A stretch of DNA of 64,000 nt from the NCBI GenBank assembly GCA_003279105.1, contig QCBO01000006.1, forward strand, positions 17,971 to 81,970, read 5' to 3'. The notes beneath the pieces were generated by a model that did not search any database, was not told where the DNA came from, and saw nothing but the letters and a program-made list of their open reading frames with translations. Positions 22,132 through 33,138 of this stretch are shown here, one piece after another. The translations under genes and the position numbers were made by a program. Within the stretch, counting starts at the first letter, position 1. Every line of letters begins with the position of its first letter. Origin of the DNA: Prochlorococcus sp. AG-347-I19. Lineage in GTDB: Bacteria > Cyanobacteriota > Cyanobacteriia > PCC-6307 > Cyanobiaceae.

Positions 22132-22452
22132 TTAAAGTTTAACTTCTATATCTACACCACTAGGGAGATCTAGTTTCATTAAAGCGTCAATAGTTTTTGA
22201 AGAAGGACTATAAATATCTATTATTCTACGATGTGTTCTTGTTTCAAAATGCTCTCTTGAATCTTTATCAACATGTGGTGATCTTAGTACACAATAAATC
22301 TTCCTTTTTGTAGGTAAAGGTATTGGACCTATTGCTGAGGCAGAAGTTGTATCAGCAGTTTGGATTATTTTGTCGCAAGATAAATCAAGCATTCTTCTAT
22401 CAAATGCTTTGAGTCTTATCCTTATTTTTTGTTGTGCAATTGATGCAGTCAT
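22132..22452 (-). CDS. rpsJ: 30S ribosomal protein S10
   Basis: The 106-residue product has the S10 core [20 protein letters not shown] and the loop [21 protein letters not shown]10 is a 30S head protein and also the NusE partner in antitermination. In cyanobacteria it follows tuf in the str operon rather than leading the S10 operon, as here. Confidence 0.98.
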   Translation of the reverse strand: MTASIAQQKIRIRLKAFDRRMLDLSCDKIIQTADTTSASAIGPIPLPTKRKIYCVLRSPHVDKDSREHFETRTHRRIIDIYSPSSKTIDALMKLDLPSGVDIEVKL

Positions 22453-22551
22453 AGTTTCAAATAACTTCTAGTAAAGGGTCATTAATTAAAATGACCCTAT
22501 CCTTAAACCTATATTAGATGATTGAGGTTAAATTTTTAAAATTCAAGTTTT

Positions 22552-23751
22552 TTATTTGAGAATTTTAGAAACAACTCCAGCACCAATAGTACGTCCACCT
22601 TCACGTATGGCGAATCGCATACCTTGTTCAATAGCAACAGGACAAATTAATTCTCCAGTCATCTTAATTCTGTCTCCTGGCATAACCATTTCAACATTAG
22701 AGCCATCATCTGAAGTAAATGCGGTTATTTGACCTGTCACATCAGTTGTTCTGATGTAGAACTGAGGTCTATATCCTGCAAAGAAAGGAGTATGTCTTCC
22801 GCCCTCTTCTTTTTTGAGGACATACACTTCTCCTTCGAACTGAGTATGAGGGGTAATAGAACCTTTCTTCACAAGAACCATTCCTCTCTCAATATCTTCT
22901 TTCTGAACACCCCGTAAAAGTAAACCAACATTATCGCCAGCCATACCCTCGTCGAGAAGTTTTCGGAACATTTCAACTCCAGTAACAGTTGTTACTCTTG
23001 TATCTCTTATTCCAACTATTTCTACTTCTTCTCCGACCTTAACTTTACCTCTCTCAATTCTTCCAGTAGCTACAGTTCCTCTACCAGTAATCGAGAAAAC
23101 GTCTTCAACTGCCATCAAGAATGGTTTATCAACTTCTCTTTCTGGTTCGGGAATGCTGGCATCAACAGCTTTCATTAATTCTTCAATCTTTGATTCCCAA
23201 GTAGAATCTCCCTCGAGAGCTTTTAAACCTGAAACTTGAACTATAGGAATGTCATCTCCGGGGAAATCATAACTATCTAACAGTTCCCTAATTTCCATTT
23301 CGACAAGTTCAATAATTTCTTCATCATCGACCATATCGCACTTATTTAGAGCAACTACTAGAGCAGGAACTCCAACCTGTTTAGCTAAAAGAATATGCTC
23401 TTTTGTTTGAGCCATAGGACCATCTGTAGCTGCGCAAACTAGAATAGCTCCATCCATCTGAGCAGCTCCTGTGATCATGTTTTTCACATAATCAGCATGA
23501 CCTGGGCAATCGACATGAGCATAATGTCTGCCTTCAGTTTCATATTCAACATGAGCTGTATTGATGGTAATGCCACGCTCTCTTTCTTCAGGAGCACCAT
23601 CAATGTCTCCATAGTCTTGAGCTTGAGCTTGACCTTTTTTAGCTAATACATTTGTAATAGCAGCTGTTAGTGTTGTTTTTCCATGATCAACATGGCCAAT
23701 AGTACCTATGTTGACATGTGGTTTGTTTCTTTCGAACTTCTCGCGAGCCAT
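22552..23751 (-). CDS. tuf: translation elongation factor Tu
   Basis: EF-Tu brings aminoacyl-tRNA to the ribosome. The 399 residues show GHVDHGKTT near 19, [17 protein letters not shown] and the C-terminal barrel ending [13 protein letters not shown]. Codon use and GC are visibly higher than in neighbours, consistent with high expression. A 10-residue insert around the [19 protein letters not shown] region is the usual cyanobacterial form. Confidence 0.99.
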   Translation of the reverse strand: MAREKFERNKPHVNIGTIGHVDHGKTTLTAAITNVLAKKGQAQAQDYGDIDGAPEERERGITINTAHVEYETEGRHYAHVDCPGHADYVKNMITGAAQMDGAILVCAATDGPMAQTKEHILLAKQVGVPALVVALNKCDMVDDEEIIELVEMEIRELLDSYDFPGDDIPIVQVSGLKALEGDSTWESKIEELMKAVDASIPEPEREVDKPFLMAVEDVFSITGRGTVATGRIERGKVKVGEEVEIVGIRDTRVTTVTGVEMFRKLLDEGMAGDNVGLLLRGVQKEDIERGMVLVKKGSITPHTQFEGEVYVLKKEEGGRHTPFFAGYRPQFYIRTTDVTGQITAFTSDDGSNVEMVMPGDRIKMTGELICPVAIEQGMRFAIREGGRTIGAGVVSKILK

Positions 23752-23796
23752 TTTGAATTAAAGAATCGAGGGTTTAAGAGTGTTTTAGTTTAGAGA

Positions 23797-25872
23797 TCAG
23801 GAGTTGCCCTGATTCTTGGAAATGATAGCTTCAGCAACATTACGAGGGACTTCCTCATAATTTGCGAACTCCATTGAAAATATACCCCGACCTTGAGTCA
23901 TTGATCGGAGTTGAGTGGCATAACCGAACATTTCGGCTAAGGGCACTTTGGCCTGTACCTTAGACAATCCATCATCAACAGATTGCCCTTCTACTTGACC
24001 TCTTCTGGAAGAGAGATCACCAATTACAGATCCAAGAAAGTCGTCAGGACTCTCGACCTCAACTTTCATCATAGGCTCTAAAAGAACAGGATTGCATTTT
24101 TTAACCCCGTCTTTAAAAGCCATGGAACCTGCAATTTTGAAGGCCATTTCAGATGAGTCTACATCGTGGAATGAACCATCGACTAGTGTTACTTTTACAT
24201 CAATGAGTGGATAACCGGCAAGAACACCAGATTCACAGGTCTCTTTCATTCCATTAGATGCAGGACCAATATACTCTTTTGGTACAGCTCCACCAACAAT
24301 TTTGTTTACAAATTCAAAACCTTTACCAACTTCAGCAGGTTCCATTTCAATAATTACATGTCCATATTGACCTTTACCTCCAGTCTGTCTTGCATATTTA
24401 CCTTCACCTTTGGAACTAGACCTGATAGTTTCTCTATATGAAACCTGTGGAGCTCCTATATTTGCTTCAACTTTAAATTCCCTTAACATTCTGTCAACAA
24501 GGATCTCTAAGTGTAACTCCCCCATACCCGCAATAACAGTTTGATTTGTCTCGGGATCTGTACTTACCCTAAAGGTTGGATCCTCTTCAGACAAAGCAGT
24601 TAAAGCTTTTGATAATTTTTCCATATCGCCTTTAGTTTTTGGCTCAACAGCTACTGAGATGACTGGTTCTGGGATAAACAATGTCTCCAAAACTATTGGA
24701 TCTTCTGTATTACACAAAGTATCACCAGTTGTTGTGTTCTTAAGACCTAATACAGCTCCTAAATCGCCAGCCCTCAATTCATCGACCTCCTCTCTTTCAT
24801 CAGCCTTTAGAATCACTAATCTAGAAATTCTCTCTTTAGCATCCTTAGTAGAATTCATTACATAACTTCCCTTCGAAAGAACACCTGAATACATTCTTAC
24901 AAAAGTTAATTTCCCATAGGGATCAGACATCACTTTGAATGCTAATGCACTGAAAGGAGCATTATCATCAGAAGGTCTAATATCTTCTTTGCCGCTTGGC
25001 AAAACACCTTGTATTGGTTTCACATCAACTGGAGCTGGCAAGTAATCAACTACAGCATCCAATACAAGTTGGACACCTTTATTCTTAAAAGCTGAACCGC
25101 ATAATACTGGAACCAACCCGTGTTTTAAAACCCCTTCCCTAATACCTTTTTTAAGTTGTTCTTCAGATAATTCTCCTGTTTCTAGAAATATTTCTATTAA
25201 CTCTTCATCATTTTCTGCAACACTTTCCATTAACATAAATCTCCACTCAGCAGCTTCCTCCTCCATGTCAGATGGAATTGGTGCTTCTTCAATATCAGTA
25301 CCTAAATCGTTTTTGTAAAGATATGCTTTGTTGGCTACTAAATCAATAATGCCTGTGAGATCTCCCTCAGCCCCAATAGGTAACTGAATTGGAAGTGCAT
25401 TTGCCTTTAGTCGATCTTTAATTTGCTTATTAACCTTTAAAAAATCCGCCCCAGTTCTATCCATTTTATTAACAAAAACCATTCTTGGAACAGAATATCT
25501 ATCTGCTTGACGCCAAACCGTTTCGGATTGAGGCTGAACTCCACCAACTGCACAAAATACAGCTATGACTCCATCCAACACACGCATTGATCTTTCAACT
25601 TCAATAGTAAAATCTACGTGTCCAGGAGTATCAATAATATTAATCCTATGGTCTTGCCAACTAGTAGATATTGCAGCAGCAGTAATAGTAATTCCTCTTT
25701 CTCTTTCTTGAGCCATCCAATCTGTTACAGCAGCACCATCATGAACCTCTCCTATCTTATGAACTACACCTGAATAAAACAAAATTCTTTCAGTTGTTGT
25801 TGTTTTACCTGCATCAATATGAGCGGCTATACCTATGTTCCTTACTCGTTCTAGGGGAAAGTCGCGTGCCAA
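23797..25872 (-). CDS. fusA: translation elongation factor G
   Basis: EF-G catalyses translocation. The 691-residue product has all five domains, with G motifs [15 protein letters not shown] near 17, DTPGHVDFT and NKMDRTGA, and the domain IV to V region [18 protein letters not shown]. It lies between rpsG and tuf in the str operon. The ATG starts the conserved [16 protein letters not shown]-terminus. Confidence 0.99.
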   Translation of the reverse strand: MARDFPLERVRNIGIAAHIDAGKTTTTERILFYSGVVHKIGEVHDGAAVTDWMAQERERGITITAAAISTSWQDHRINIIDTPGHVDFTIEVERSMRVLDGVIAVFCAVGGVQPQSETVWRQADRYSVPRMVFVNKMDRTGADFLKVNKQIKDRLKANALPIQLPIGAEGDLTGIIDLVANKAYLYKNDLGTDIEEAPIPSDMEEEAAEWRFMLMESVAENDEELIEIFLETGELSEEQLKKGIREGVLKHGLVPVLCGSAFKNKGVQLVLDAVVDYLPAPVDVKPIQGVLPSGKEDIRPSDDNAPFSALAFKVMSDPYGKLTFVRMYSGVLSKGSYVMNSTKDAKERISRLVILKADEREEVDELRAGDLGAVLGLKNTTTGDTLCNTEDPIVLETLFIPEPVISVAVEPKTKGDMEKLSKALTALSEEDPTFRVSTDPETNQTVIAGMGELHLEILVDRMLREFKVEANIGAPQVSYRETIRSSSKGEGKYARQTGGKGQYGHVIIEMEPAEVGKGFEFVNKIVGGAVPKEYIGPASNGMKETCESGVLAGYPLIDVKVTLVDGSFHDVDSSEMAFKIAGSMAFKDGVKKCNPVLLEPMMKVEVESPDDFLGSVIGDLSSRRGQVEGQSVDDGLSKVQAKVPLAEMFGYATQLRSMTQGRGIFSMEFANYEEVPRNVAEAIISKNQGNS

Positions 25873-25968
25873 TTTTAAAGCTCCAAATAAAATAATTTTT
25901 GATAAGTGTAGTTCACGCTAAAAGCAAACTTTAATAATAATAAACTACTTAAGTACCTTTTGATGAAA

Positions 25969-26439
25969 TTAATATCTGTAATGCGCAAATGCTTTATTGG
26001 CTTCTGCCATTTTATGAGTATCTTCTCTTTTTTTAACGGCACTACCAGTTTCATTTGCTGCATCCATCAACTCACCAGCAAGTTTTTGGGACATACTTTT
26101 GCCATTTCTTGCACGTGAGAATGTAACAATCCATCTCAATGCCATTGCAGTCCCTCTCTCCTGGCGAACTTCCATAGGTACTTGATATGTTGCACCACCA
26201 ACTCTTCTAGCTCGTACCTCGACAAGAGGAGTAGCATTTTTTACGGCTGTTTCAAATAATTCCACCGCATTCCCACCTGTTCTCTCGCTTATTAAAGAAA
26301 AAGCATCAGAAAGTATTCTTTGAGCTGTAGATTTTTTACCATGTTTCATCAATCGAGAAATCATCATTGAAGCAAGACGACTATTAAATTGAGGATCAGG
26401 AAGAACTGGTCTTTTTACTGCTGCGTTACGACGTGACAT
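25969..26439 (-). CDS. rpsG: 30S ribosomal protein S7
   Basis: The 156-residue protein has the S7 N-terminus [20 protein letters not shown] and the conserved segment [21 protein letters not shown]7 nucleates assembly of the 30S head. It lies 25 bp downstream of rpsL and 96 bp upstream of fusA. Confidence 0.99.
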   Translation of the reverse strand: MSRRNAAVKRPVLPDPQFNSRLASMMISRLMKHGKKSTAQRILSDAFSLISERTGGNAVELFETAVKNATPLVEVRARRVGGATYQVPMEVRQERGTAMALRWIVTFSRARNGKSMSQKLAGELMDAANETGSAVKKREDTHKMAEANKAFAHYRY

Positions 26440-26464
26440 GTTTAAAAAAAGTGATGTTTACAAA

Positions 26465-26839
26465 TTAATCTTTTGGAGCTTTTGCTCCATACTTAGATCT
26501 GGATTGACGTCTATCTTTGACTCCAGCCGTATCTAAAGTTCCTCTTATTATATGATATCTAACTCCTGGCAAATCCTTTACTCTTCCTCCCCTAAGTAGT
26601 ACTACAGAGTGTTCTTGCAAATTATGTCCAATCCCAGGAATATAAGCCGTTACCTCGAAACCAGAAGTTAATCTAACCCTAGCAACTTTTCTCAAAGCTG
26701 AATTAGGCTTCTTTGGTGTTGATGTATAGACTCTTGTACATACCCCTCTTCTCTCAGGGCAAGCTTTTAATGCAGGAGATTTTGTTTTCTTTGTCAGACG
26801 TTTTCTTTCTGAACCTACTAATTGTGAGATGGTGGGCAT
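26465..26839 (-). CDS. rpsL: 30S ribosomal protein S12
   Basis: The 124-residue protein is the decoding-centre S12, with [16 protein letters not shown] (the K42/K43 equivalent loop) and the [14 protein letters not shown] loop containing the methylthiolated aspartate position. It is the first gene of the str operon rpsL-rpsG-fusA-tuf-rpsJ. Confidence 0.99.
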   Translation of the reverse strand: MPTISQLVGSERKRLTKKTKSPALKACPERRGVCTRVYTSTPKKPNSALRKVARVRLTSGFEVTAYIPGIGHNLQEHSVVLLRGGRVKDLPGVRYHIIRGTLDTAGVKDRRQSRSKYGAKAPKD

Positions 26840-26908
26840 CTATTAAACTTAGATAAAAATAATCATTTGTCCATCATAACCTTTAAGAGCACTAACTAAA
26901 AGTTTTTT

Positions 26909-26933
26909 ATTATATTTTTTTTAAATTTGTCAA
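26909..26933 (-). promoter_or_regulatory. candidate str operon promoter
   Basis: Reading the minus strand, TTGACA (26933-26928) and TATAAT (26914-26909) precede rpsL by about 70 bp. The spacer is 13 bp, shorter than the usual 17, so at most one of the two boxes may be used as read here. This is a motif match only. Confidence 0.35.
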
Positions 26934-26988
26934 ATTAAAATTTTTGGTAAATATTCATTATCTTTATTTTTATTTTCATATTTATTTT

Positions 26989-26994
26989 TATAAT
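26989..26994 (+). promoter_or_regulatory. candidate -10 box for the glutamate synthase gene
   Basis: A perfect TATAAT lies 37 bp upstream of the glutamate synthase ATG in the divergent spacer with rpsL. The surrounding sequence is almost pure A/T, so specificity is low. No convincing NtcA box (GTA-N8-TAC) was seen near it. Confidence 0.35.
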
Positions 26995-27031
26995 AGAAAT
27001 ACATAAATAACTAAATAGAATTAAATAATCT

Positions 27032-30000
27032 ATGGGAGAGAGTATCAAAAGAATCGTTGGCTCATATCAAGATAGTTATTCCCCAAATGGAATAATTGGG
27101 GAGAAAGATGCGTGTGGAGTTGGTTTTATAGCAAATATTAAAGGAGTAGAAAGCAATTGGATCCTAAAACAGTCCCTTAAAGGCCTTAACTGCATGGAAC
27201 ATAGAGGAGGTTGTGGAGGAGATAGTGATTCAGGAGATGGAGCGGGGATTTTATGTTCAATTCCATGGGGATATCTTGAAGAGGAAATTAATCTAAAAAA
27301 TAATCAAGAATTCAATAAAGGTTTAGGCATGGTTTTTATGCCGAATAAAAAAGAAAAAATTGACGTATGTAAATCAATATGTGATCAAGAAGCAGAAAAA
27401 TTAAAAGTCAACAAAACATCTTGGAGAAAAGTACCTGTAAATAATGAAATCTTAGGTCCTTTAGCTAAAGCAAATGCTCCATTCATCTGTCAGTGGATTT
27501 TATATGTAGATAAAAAAGATCATCAGGATGTTGAAAGGCTTTTATTTCAGTTAAGGAAGAGAATTGAAAAGAAAATAAGAGAAACTTTCAAAAATGATGT
27601 TGGAGATTGTGAATTTTATTTTGCTTCACTAAGTTCTCAAACAGTTGTTTATAAAGGTATGGTTCGCTCTGAAATATTATCCGAGTTTTATCAAGATCTA
27701 AAAGAAGAGAGTTTTAAAGTTTCATTTTCGGTTTATCATCGTAGATTTAGCACTAATACACTTCCAAAATGGCCACTAGCTCAACCCATGAGATTTTTGG
27801 GTCATAATGGCGAAATAAATACTCTCTTGGGTAATATCAACTGGGCTAAAGCTTCAGAAACACATATAGATGATTTTTGGGGAGAGTTATCTAGTGAAAT
27901 CAAGCCCATTGTAGATGTAAACAAAAGTGATTCATCAAATCTTGATGCAACCCTTGAAATCAATATTCGTTCAGGTCAGCCCATTACTGACTCATTATTA
28001 AAACTTGTTCCTGAAGCATTTAGAGATCAACCAGAACTTGAGCAGAGAGAAGATATAAAAGCTTTTTATGAATATTCTGCAAGCCTACAAGAAGCTTGGG
28101 ATGGTCCAGCACTCCTTGTATTTGCTGATGGAAATTTTGTCGGAGCAACGCTTGATAGAAATGGCCTAAGACCAGCAAGATATTCAATCACAAATGATGG
28201 TTTTGTAATAATGGGTTCTGAAACAGGAGTAGTAGAACTTGAAGAAGAAAGAGTAATAGAAAAAGGTCGATTAGGACCTGGACAAATGTTGGCAGTTGAT
28301 TTTCATCAGAATAAAATCCTAAGAAATTGGGAAGTAAAATCTGAAGCCGCTCAAAGGCATGATTATAAAACACTTCTCAGTAATAGAACTATAAAAATTG
28401 AAAATAATGAATGGATTAAAGACTGCAAACTAAAAGACCTTGAGTTGTTGCAACAACAAACTGCATACGGTTTTTCAGCGGAAGATAATGACCTTATCTT
28501 AGATTCAATGGCTTCATTAGCTAAAGAGCCTACTTATTGCATGGGCGACGACATCCCATTAGCAGTTCTTTCATCAAAGCCACATATTTTATACGACTAC
28601 TTTAAGCAGAGATTTGCGCAAGTTACTAATCCGCCTATTGACCCTCTGAGAGAAAAACTTGTTATGAGTTTAGAGATGCATCTAGGAGAAAGATGTACAC
28701 CATTTGAAATTAAAGATGCTAGACCTTTTGTTCATTTGCAAAGTCCGATTCTTAATGAGGAAGAACTAATTTCCATCAAAAAATCAAAAATTAAATCTCA
28801 GACAATTTCAAGTTTGTTTGATTTAGAGGATGGTATTCAAGGCTTAGAAAACCAATTAAAAGCAATCTGTAAACAGAGTGAGCTGTTTATCAAAGAAGGT
28901 TGCTCTTTAATTATCATTTCTGATAAGGGAATTAATCCTAAAAAGACTTTTATACCTCCTTTACTTGCTGTTGGAGCAATACATCATTATCTTCTTAAAA
29001 AAGAAATCAGGCTAAAAGCTTCTCTAATAATTGAGACTGGTCAATGTTGGAGTACACATCACTTAGCTTGTTTAATTGGATACGGAGCAAGTGCAGTTTG
29101 CCCTTGGTTGACCTTCGAAGCAGGTAGACACTGGTTAAAACATCCAAAAACACAAAAACTCATTGATAGCAAAAAAATAAATCCATTATCAATAGTTGAT
29201 GTTCAAGAAAATATTAAAAAAGCTCTAGAAGACGGTCTAAGAAAAATTCTTTCAAAAATAGGGATCTCACTTTTATCTAGTTACCATGGTGCACAAATTT
29301 TTGAAGCTGTAGGCCTTGGATCTGACTTAATAAAAATTGCTTTTGATGGTACCACGAGTCGTATCGCTGGCATAACATTAAAAGAATTATTTAATGAAAC
29401 ACTTTCAATACATACCAAAGCCTATCCAGAACTCGATTTAAAGAAATTAGAATTTTTAGGATTTGTACAATTTAGAAATAATGGAGAATATCATTCCAAT
29501 AACCCAGAGATGTCCAAAGTTTTACATTCAGCGGTAAAACAAGGGCCAGGATACGATCATTTTGAAACTTACAAAAAACTTATTATTAATAGACCGACAA
29601 CATCTCTTAGAGATTTACTAACGATTAATTCAAAAAGAAAAAGTATTCCATTAGAGCAAGTTGAAAGTGTTGAGTCTATTTGCAAAAGGTTCTGTACTGG
29701 AGGAATGAGTTTAGGTGCTTTATCCAGAGAAGCACATGAAGTTTTAGCAGTTGCAATGAATAGAATTGGCGGAAAAAGTAATAGTGGAGAGGGTGGAGAA
29801 GATCCAGCTCGTTTTAATGTTCTAAATGATATCGATGAAAATACTCAGTCAGCGACGTTGCCATTTATTAAAGGGTTAGAAAATGGAGACACCGCATGCT
29901 CAGCAATTAAACAAATAGCATCAGGAAGATTTGGAGTTACACCTGAATATCTAAGAAGTGGTAAACAACTCGAAATTAAAATGGCTCAAGGTGCAAAACC

Positions 30001-31603
30001 CGGAGAGGGGGGACAATTACCTGGTCCAAAAGTTGATTCTTACATCGCAAAACTAAGAAATAGTAAACCTGGAGTAGCTTTAATATCTCCTCCCCCACAT
30101 CATGACATTTATTCAATTGAAGATTTAGCTCAACTTATCCACGACTTACACCAAGTTCATCCAAAAGCGAAAGTAAGCGTTAAACTTGTTTCTGAAATTG
30201 GTATAGGAACTATTGCTGCTGGAGTAAGCAAAGCCAATGCAGATGTAATTCAAATATCCGGCCATGACGGGGGTACAGGTGCTTCACCCCTGAGTTCTAT
30301 TAAACATGCAGGTTTACCATGGGAACTAGGTGTTGCTGAGGTTCATAAATCTCTCTTAGAGAATAACTTACGCGAAAGAGTAATTTTGAGAACTGATGGA
30401 GGTCTTAAAACAGGCTGGGATGTAGTTATTGCAGCTTTACTAGGTGCAGAGGAATACGGTTTTGGTTCTGTAGCAATGATTGCTGAAGGATGTATAATGG
30501 CACGGGTTTGTCATACAAACAAGTGTCCTGTTGGAGTTGCCACTCAAAAAGAAGAATTAAGAAAAAGATTTAAAGGTATTCCAGAAAATGTTGTCAATTT
30601 TTTCTTATATATTGCTGAAGAAGTAAGACAAATAATGAGTAGTATCGGTGTTTCTAATATGGAAGAACTGATTGGTAATCAAGAATTTCTTTCTGCAAGA
30701 AATATCGATCTTCCAAAAACTTCTAATATTGATCTTTCTTCTTTAGTAAATAAACACTCAACCCCTGATAGATCATGGTTAAAACATTCAAAAACTGCCC
30801 ATAGTAATGGTTCTGTATTAGAAGACGAGTTTTTATCTGATACTGAATTTATAGATTCAATTAAAAATCACGAAATATTAACCAAAGAAATTGAGATAAA
30901 AAATACAGATAGAAGTGTTTGTGCGAAAATATCAGGCGAAATTGCAGAACTTCACGGCAACACTGGCTTCAATGGCGAACTCAACTTAAATTTCAAAGGA
31001 TATGCGGGACAAAGCTTTGGTGCCTTTTTATTGAAGGGAATGAATGTTCAATTAATCGGAGAAGCTAATGATTATGTTTGTAAAGGAATGAATGGAGGAA
31101 TACTCACAATAATTCCACCAAAAATAGAAAAAGCTTCCTCCGAGCAGGTTATATTAGGGAACACCTGTCTTTATGGAGCAACAGGTGGGAAATTATTTGC
31201 ATTAGGAAAATCGGGAGAAAGATTTGCAGTAAGAAATAGTGGAGCTACAGCGGTAACAGAGGGAGCAGGTGATCATTGTTGTGAATACATGACTGGTGGG
31301 AAAGTAGTTATTCTAGGATCCACAGGAAGGAATATTGGTGCAGGCATGACTGGTGGAATAGCTTTTATAATCGATGAGAAGAACGATTTAAGTAATAAAG
31401 TTAACAAAGAAATAGTAAGCATTCATAAAATAACTTCATCAAGGCAGGAAGATATATTGTTGGCAATTATTAGAGAATATCGAGCAAAAACAAATAGCTT
31501 AAAGGCTGATAAAATAATTGAAAATTGGTCTTATTACAAGAGTATTTTCAAATTAATAGTTCCCCCAAGCGAAGAAGAAATGCTTGGCATAAAAAAAATG
31601 TAA
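27032..31603 (+). CDS. glsF: ferredoxin-dependent glutamate synthase (GOGAT)
   Basis: This large enzyme makes two glutamates from glutamine and 2-oxoglutarate using reduced ferredoxin, the main ammonium assimilation step with glutamine synthetase. It has 1523 residues. The mature amidotransferase domain begins at Cys28 (DACGVGFIA), implying removal of a 27-residue propeptide. The FMN-binding synthase domain contains GEGGEDPARFN and DGGTGASPLSS. The 3Fe-4S cysteines are in CIMARVCHTNKC near residues 1154-1165. A GXGXG-type beta-helix C-terminus follows. Absence of a linked small subunit supports the ferredoxin type. Confidence 0.97.
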   Translation: MGESIKRIVGSYQDSYSPNGIIGEKDACGVGFIANIKGVESNWILKQSLKGLNCMEHRGGCGGDSDSGDGAGILCSIPWGYLEEEINLKNNQEFNKGLGMVFMPNKKEKIDVCKSICDQEAEKLKVNKTSWRKVPVNNEILGPLAKANAPFICQWILYVDKKDHQDVERLLFQLRKRIEKKIRETFKNDVGDCEFYFASLSSQTVVYKGMVRSEILSEFYQDLKEESFKVSFSVYHRRFSTNTLPKWPLAQPMRFLGHNGEINTLLGNINWAKASETHIDDFWGELSSEIKPIVDVNKSDSSNLDATLEINIRSGQPITDSLLKLVPEAFRDQPELEQREDIKAFYEYSASLQEAWDGPALLVFADGNFVGATLDRNGLRPARYSITNDGFVIMGSETGVVELEEERVIEKGRLGPGQMLAVDFHQNKILRNWEVKSEAAQRHDYKTLLSNRTIKIENNEWIKDCKLKDLELLQQQTAYGFSAEDNDLILDSMASLAKEPTYCMGDDIPLAVLSSKPHILYDYFKQRFAQVTNPPIDPLREKLVMSLEMHLGERCTPFEIKDARPFVHLQSPILNEEELISIKKSKIKSQTISSLFDLEDGIQGLENQLKAICKQSELFIKEGCSLIIISDKGINPKKTFIPPLLAVGAIHHYLLKKEIRLKASLIIETGQCWSTHHLACLIGYGASAVCPWLTFEAGRHWLKHPKTQKLIDSKKINPLSIVDVQENIKKALEDGLRKILSKIGISLLSSYHGAQIFEAVGLGSDLIKIAFDGTTSRIAGITLKELFNETLSIHTKAYPELDLKKLEFLGFVQFRNNGEYHSNNPEMSKVLHSAVKQGPGYDHFETYKKLIINRPTTSLRDLLTINSKRKSIPLEQVESVESICKRFCTGGMSLGALSREAHEVLAVAMNRIGGKSNSGEGGEDPARFNVLNDIDENTQSATLPFIKGLENGDTACSAIKQIASGRFGVTPEYLRSGKQLEIKMAQGAKPGEGGQLPGPKVDSYIAKLRNSKPGVALISPPPHHDIYSIEDLAQLIHDLHQVHPKAKVSVKLVSEIGIGTIAAGVSKANADVIQISGHDGGTGASPLSSIKHAGLPWELGVAEVHKSLLENNLRERVILRTDGGLKTGWDVVIAALLGAEEYGFGSVAMIAEGCIMARVCHTNKCPVGVATQKEELRKRFKGIPENVVNFFLYIAEEVRQIMSSIGVSNMEELIGNQEFLSARNIDLPKTSNIDLSSLVNKHSTPDRSWLKHSKTAHSNGSVLEDEFLSDTEFIDSIKNHEILTKEIEIKNTDRSVCAKISGEIAELHGNTGFNGELNLNFKGYAGQSFGAFLLKGMNVQLIGEANDYVCKGMNGGILTIIPPKIEKASSEQVILGNTCLYGATGGKLFALGKSGERFAVRNSGATAVTEGAGDHCCEYMTGGKVVILGSTGRNIGAGMTGGIAFIIDEKNDLSNKVNKEIVSIHKITSSRQEDILLAIIREYRAKTNSLKADKIIENWSYYKSIFKLIVPPSEEEMLGIKKM

Positions 31604-31897
31604 ATGCCTTTCTTTATAAAAACTGAAATCATAAAAAAAGAATACTTAATTAATCATGATTTAAAAAAAAAAATAATTAACGAACATATTCATTGGATAA
31701 AAAAATTAAAAAAAGAGGGAATTAATATAAAAAGTGGTTTTTTAGTAGATGAGTTAAAGAGGCCAGGTGACGGTGGATTACTCATTCTTGAGATGAATAA
31801 TTATAAAAATGCACTACAAATCATTAAGAATGATCCAATGATTAAAAATGATCTAGTTGAATGGAAATTAAATGAGTGGATAGATTCAAATAATTAA
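31604..31897 (+). CDS. YciI-like protein
   Basis: The product is 97 residues, starting at the ATG immediately after the glutamate synthase stop with no gap, so it is translationally linked. The ferredoxin-like YciI pattern is present: a His in NEHIHWIKKLKKEGI, then GDGGLLILEMNNYKNALQII and DPMIKNDLVEWKLNEW. YciI proteins are small dimeric alpha-beta barrel proteins of mostly unknown activity. The very tight coupling to GOGAT suggests a nitrogen-metabolism connection, but that is inference. Confidence 0.82.
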   Translation: MPFFIKTEIIKKEYLINHDLKKKIINEHIHWIKKLKKEGINIKSGFLVDELKRPGDGGLLILEMNNYKNALQIIKNDPMIKNDLVEWKLNEWIDSNN

Positions 31898-31903
31898 AAA
31901 TGA

Positions 31904-32797
31904 CTATCTTGGATACTTTTTCATAAGTTTTTGAATTTCTTCAGCATGGTAACTACTACGAGTTAAAGGAGAACTAACTACTTGCATAAAGTCCAAATCT
32001 TTTTCCCCGAAAACTTTAAAATAATTAAATTTTGAGGGACTCACAAATCTTTGAACAGGTAAATGATTTGGGCCAGGAGATAAGTATTGACCAATAGTAA
32101 CAATATCAACGAAATTACTTTTTAAATCCTTTAGAAGACTTAAGACCTCCTCATCTTTTTCCCCTAAACCAAGCATAAAACCTGACTTTGTATAAACTTT
32201 GGGAGAATATTCTCTAGTCCTTTTAAGCAAATCAAGAGTTCTCTCATATCTACCCTGAGGTCTCACTTTTTTATATAGTGAAGACACCGTCTCAATATTA
32301 TGGTTTAAAACGTTTGGATTTGAATCAAGAACTTTTTCAAGCGCTTTCCAGTTACCACAAAGATCAGGTATTAAAAGCTCAATAGTAGTTTCAGGCGATT
32401 TTTTTCTTACTTGATAAACACATTCAAAAAATTGAGATGCTCCACCATCCTCAAGATCGTCTCTATTAACTGATGTGATTACAACATGTTTAAGTTGCAT
32501 TCTAAAAACAGCTTCGGCTAAACGATATGGTTCTGTTGGATCTAATTCTCTTTTAGATCTATCAAAATCAATATCGCAATATGGACATGCCCTCGTACAG
32601 CCAGGACCCATAATAAGGAAAGTGGCAGTGCCACTTGCAAAACATTCACCAATATTTGGACAACTTGCCTCTTGACATACAGTATTGAGATTTAAATCAT
32701 TTAACAAATTTGCAGTATTACCAATTCTCTCAACTTGCGGAGCTTTTACTCTTAACCAATCAGGTTTAGAAATTAAACTATTAGGATTACTAGTCAA
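31904..32797 (-). CDS. lipA: lipoyl synthase
   Basis: LipA is a radical SAM enzyme that inserts two sulfurs into octanoyl groups on lipoyl domains. The 297-residue product has both cluster motifs: the auxiliary [12 protein letters not shown] (CX4CX5C) near residues 38-49 and the radical [11 protein letters not shown] (CX3CX2C). The typical C-terminal RSSYHAEE carries the serine that ligates the auxiliary cluster. The 3' end lies 6 bp from the convergent YciI-like gene. Confidence 0.96.
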   Translation of the reverse strand: MTSNPNSLISKPDWLRVKAPQVERIGNTANLLNDLNLNTVCQEASCPNIGECFASGTATFLIMGPGCTRACPYCDIDFDRSKRELDPTEPYRLAEAVFRMQLKHVVITSVNRDDLEDGGASQFFECVYQVRKKSPETTIELLIPDLCGNWKALEKVLDSNPNVLNHNIETVSSLYKKVRPQGRYERTLDLLKRTREYSPKVYTKSGFMLGLGEKDEEVLSLLKDLKSNFVDIVTIGQYLSPGPNHLPVQRFVSPSKFNYFKVFGEKDLDFMQVVSSPLTRSSYHAEEIQKLMKKYPR

Positions 32798-33138
32798 ATT
32801 AATTGTTTATGGCCTATAAATATTTTAGTAAAAACAATTTGAATAAACTATTAATAATTAAAAAAATGAAGACAACTCAATAGAGGTCAAAAAATAAATG
32901 AATTTAATTAACCAACCTACAATTTGAAAGATCCTTATTAAAGTTAATAATTAAACAATATTTTTGTTTCATCAACTAAAAATAGAACAGAAAATAGAAC
33001 GTTATTTTTAATACAGTAATCAGTACTAATTATTGTACACCAGAATAATAAATAGGCAGTTGGACATTAAATTTATTGTACTAAAAAGTGTTTTTATAGT
33101 AGTTTTTTGATACAGTAAAAAATATATGTAATAAAACA
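32798..33138. promoter_or_regulatory. 341 bp intergenic region with short repeats upstream of the recombinase-like gene
   Basis: This AT-rich gap holds no gene I can support. It contains AAAATAGAAC twice in tandem (32979-32988 and 32991-33000, 12 bp apart), TACAGTAA twice (33012-33019 and 33111-33118) and TATTGTAC twice (near 33031 and 33074). These could be binding sites for the HTH protein encoded just downstream, or remnants of recombination sites; neither is shown by the sequence. Confidence 0.45.

Noticed and set aside
32798..33138. CRISPR array or tandem-repeat locus
   Set aside because: The repeats are only 8-10 bp, two copies each, of different sequences, and no cas genes exist in the window.
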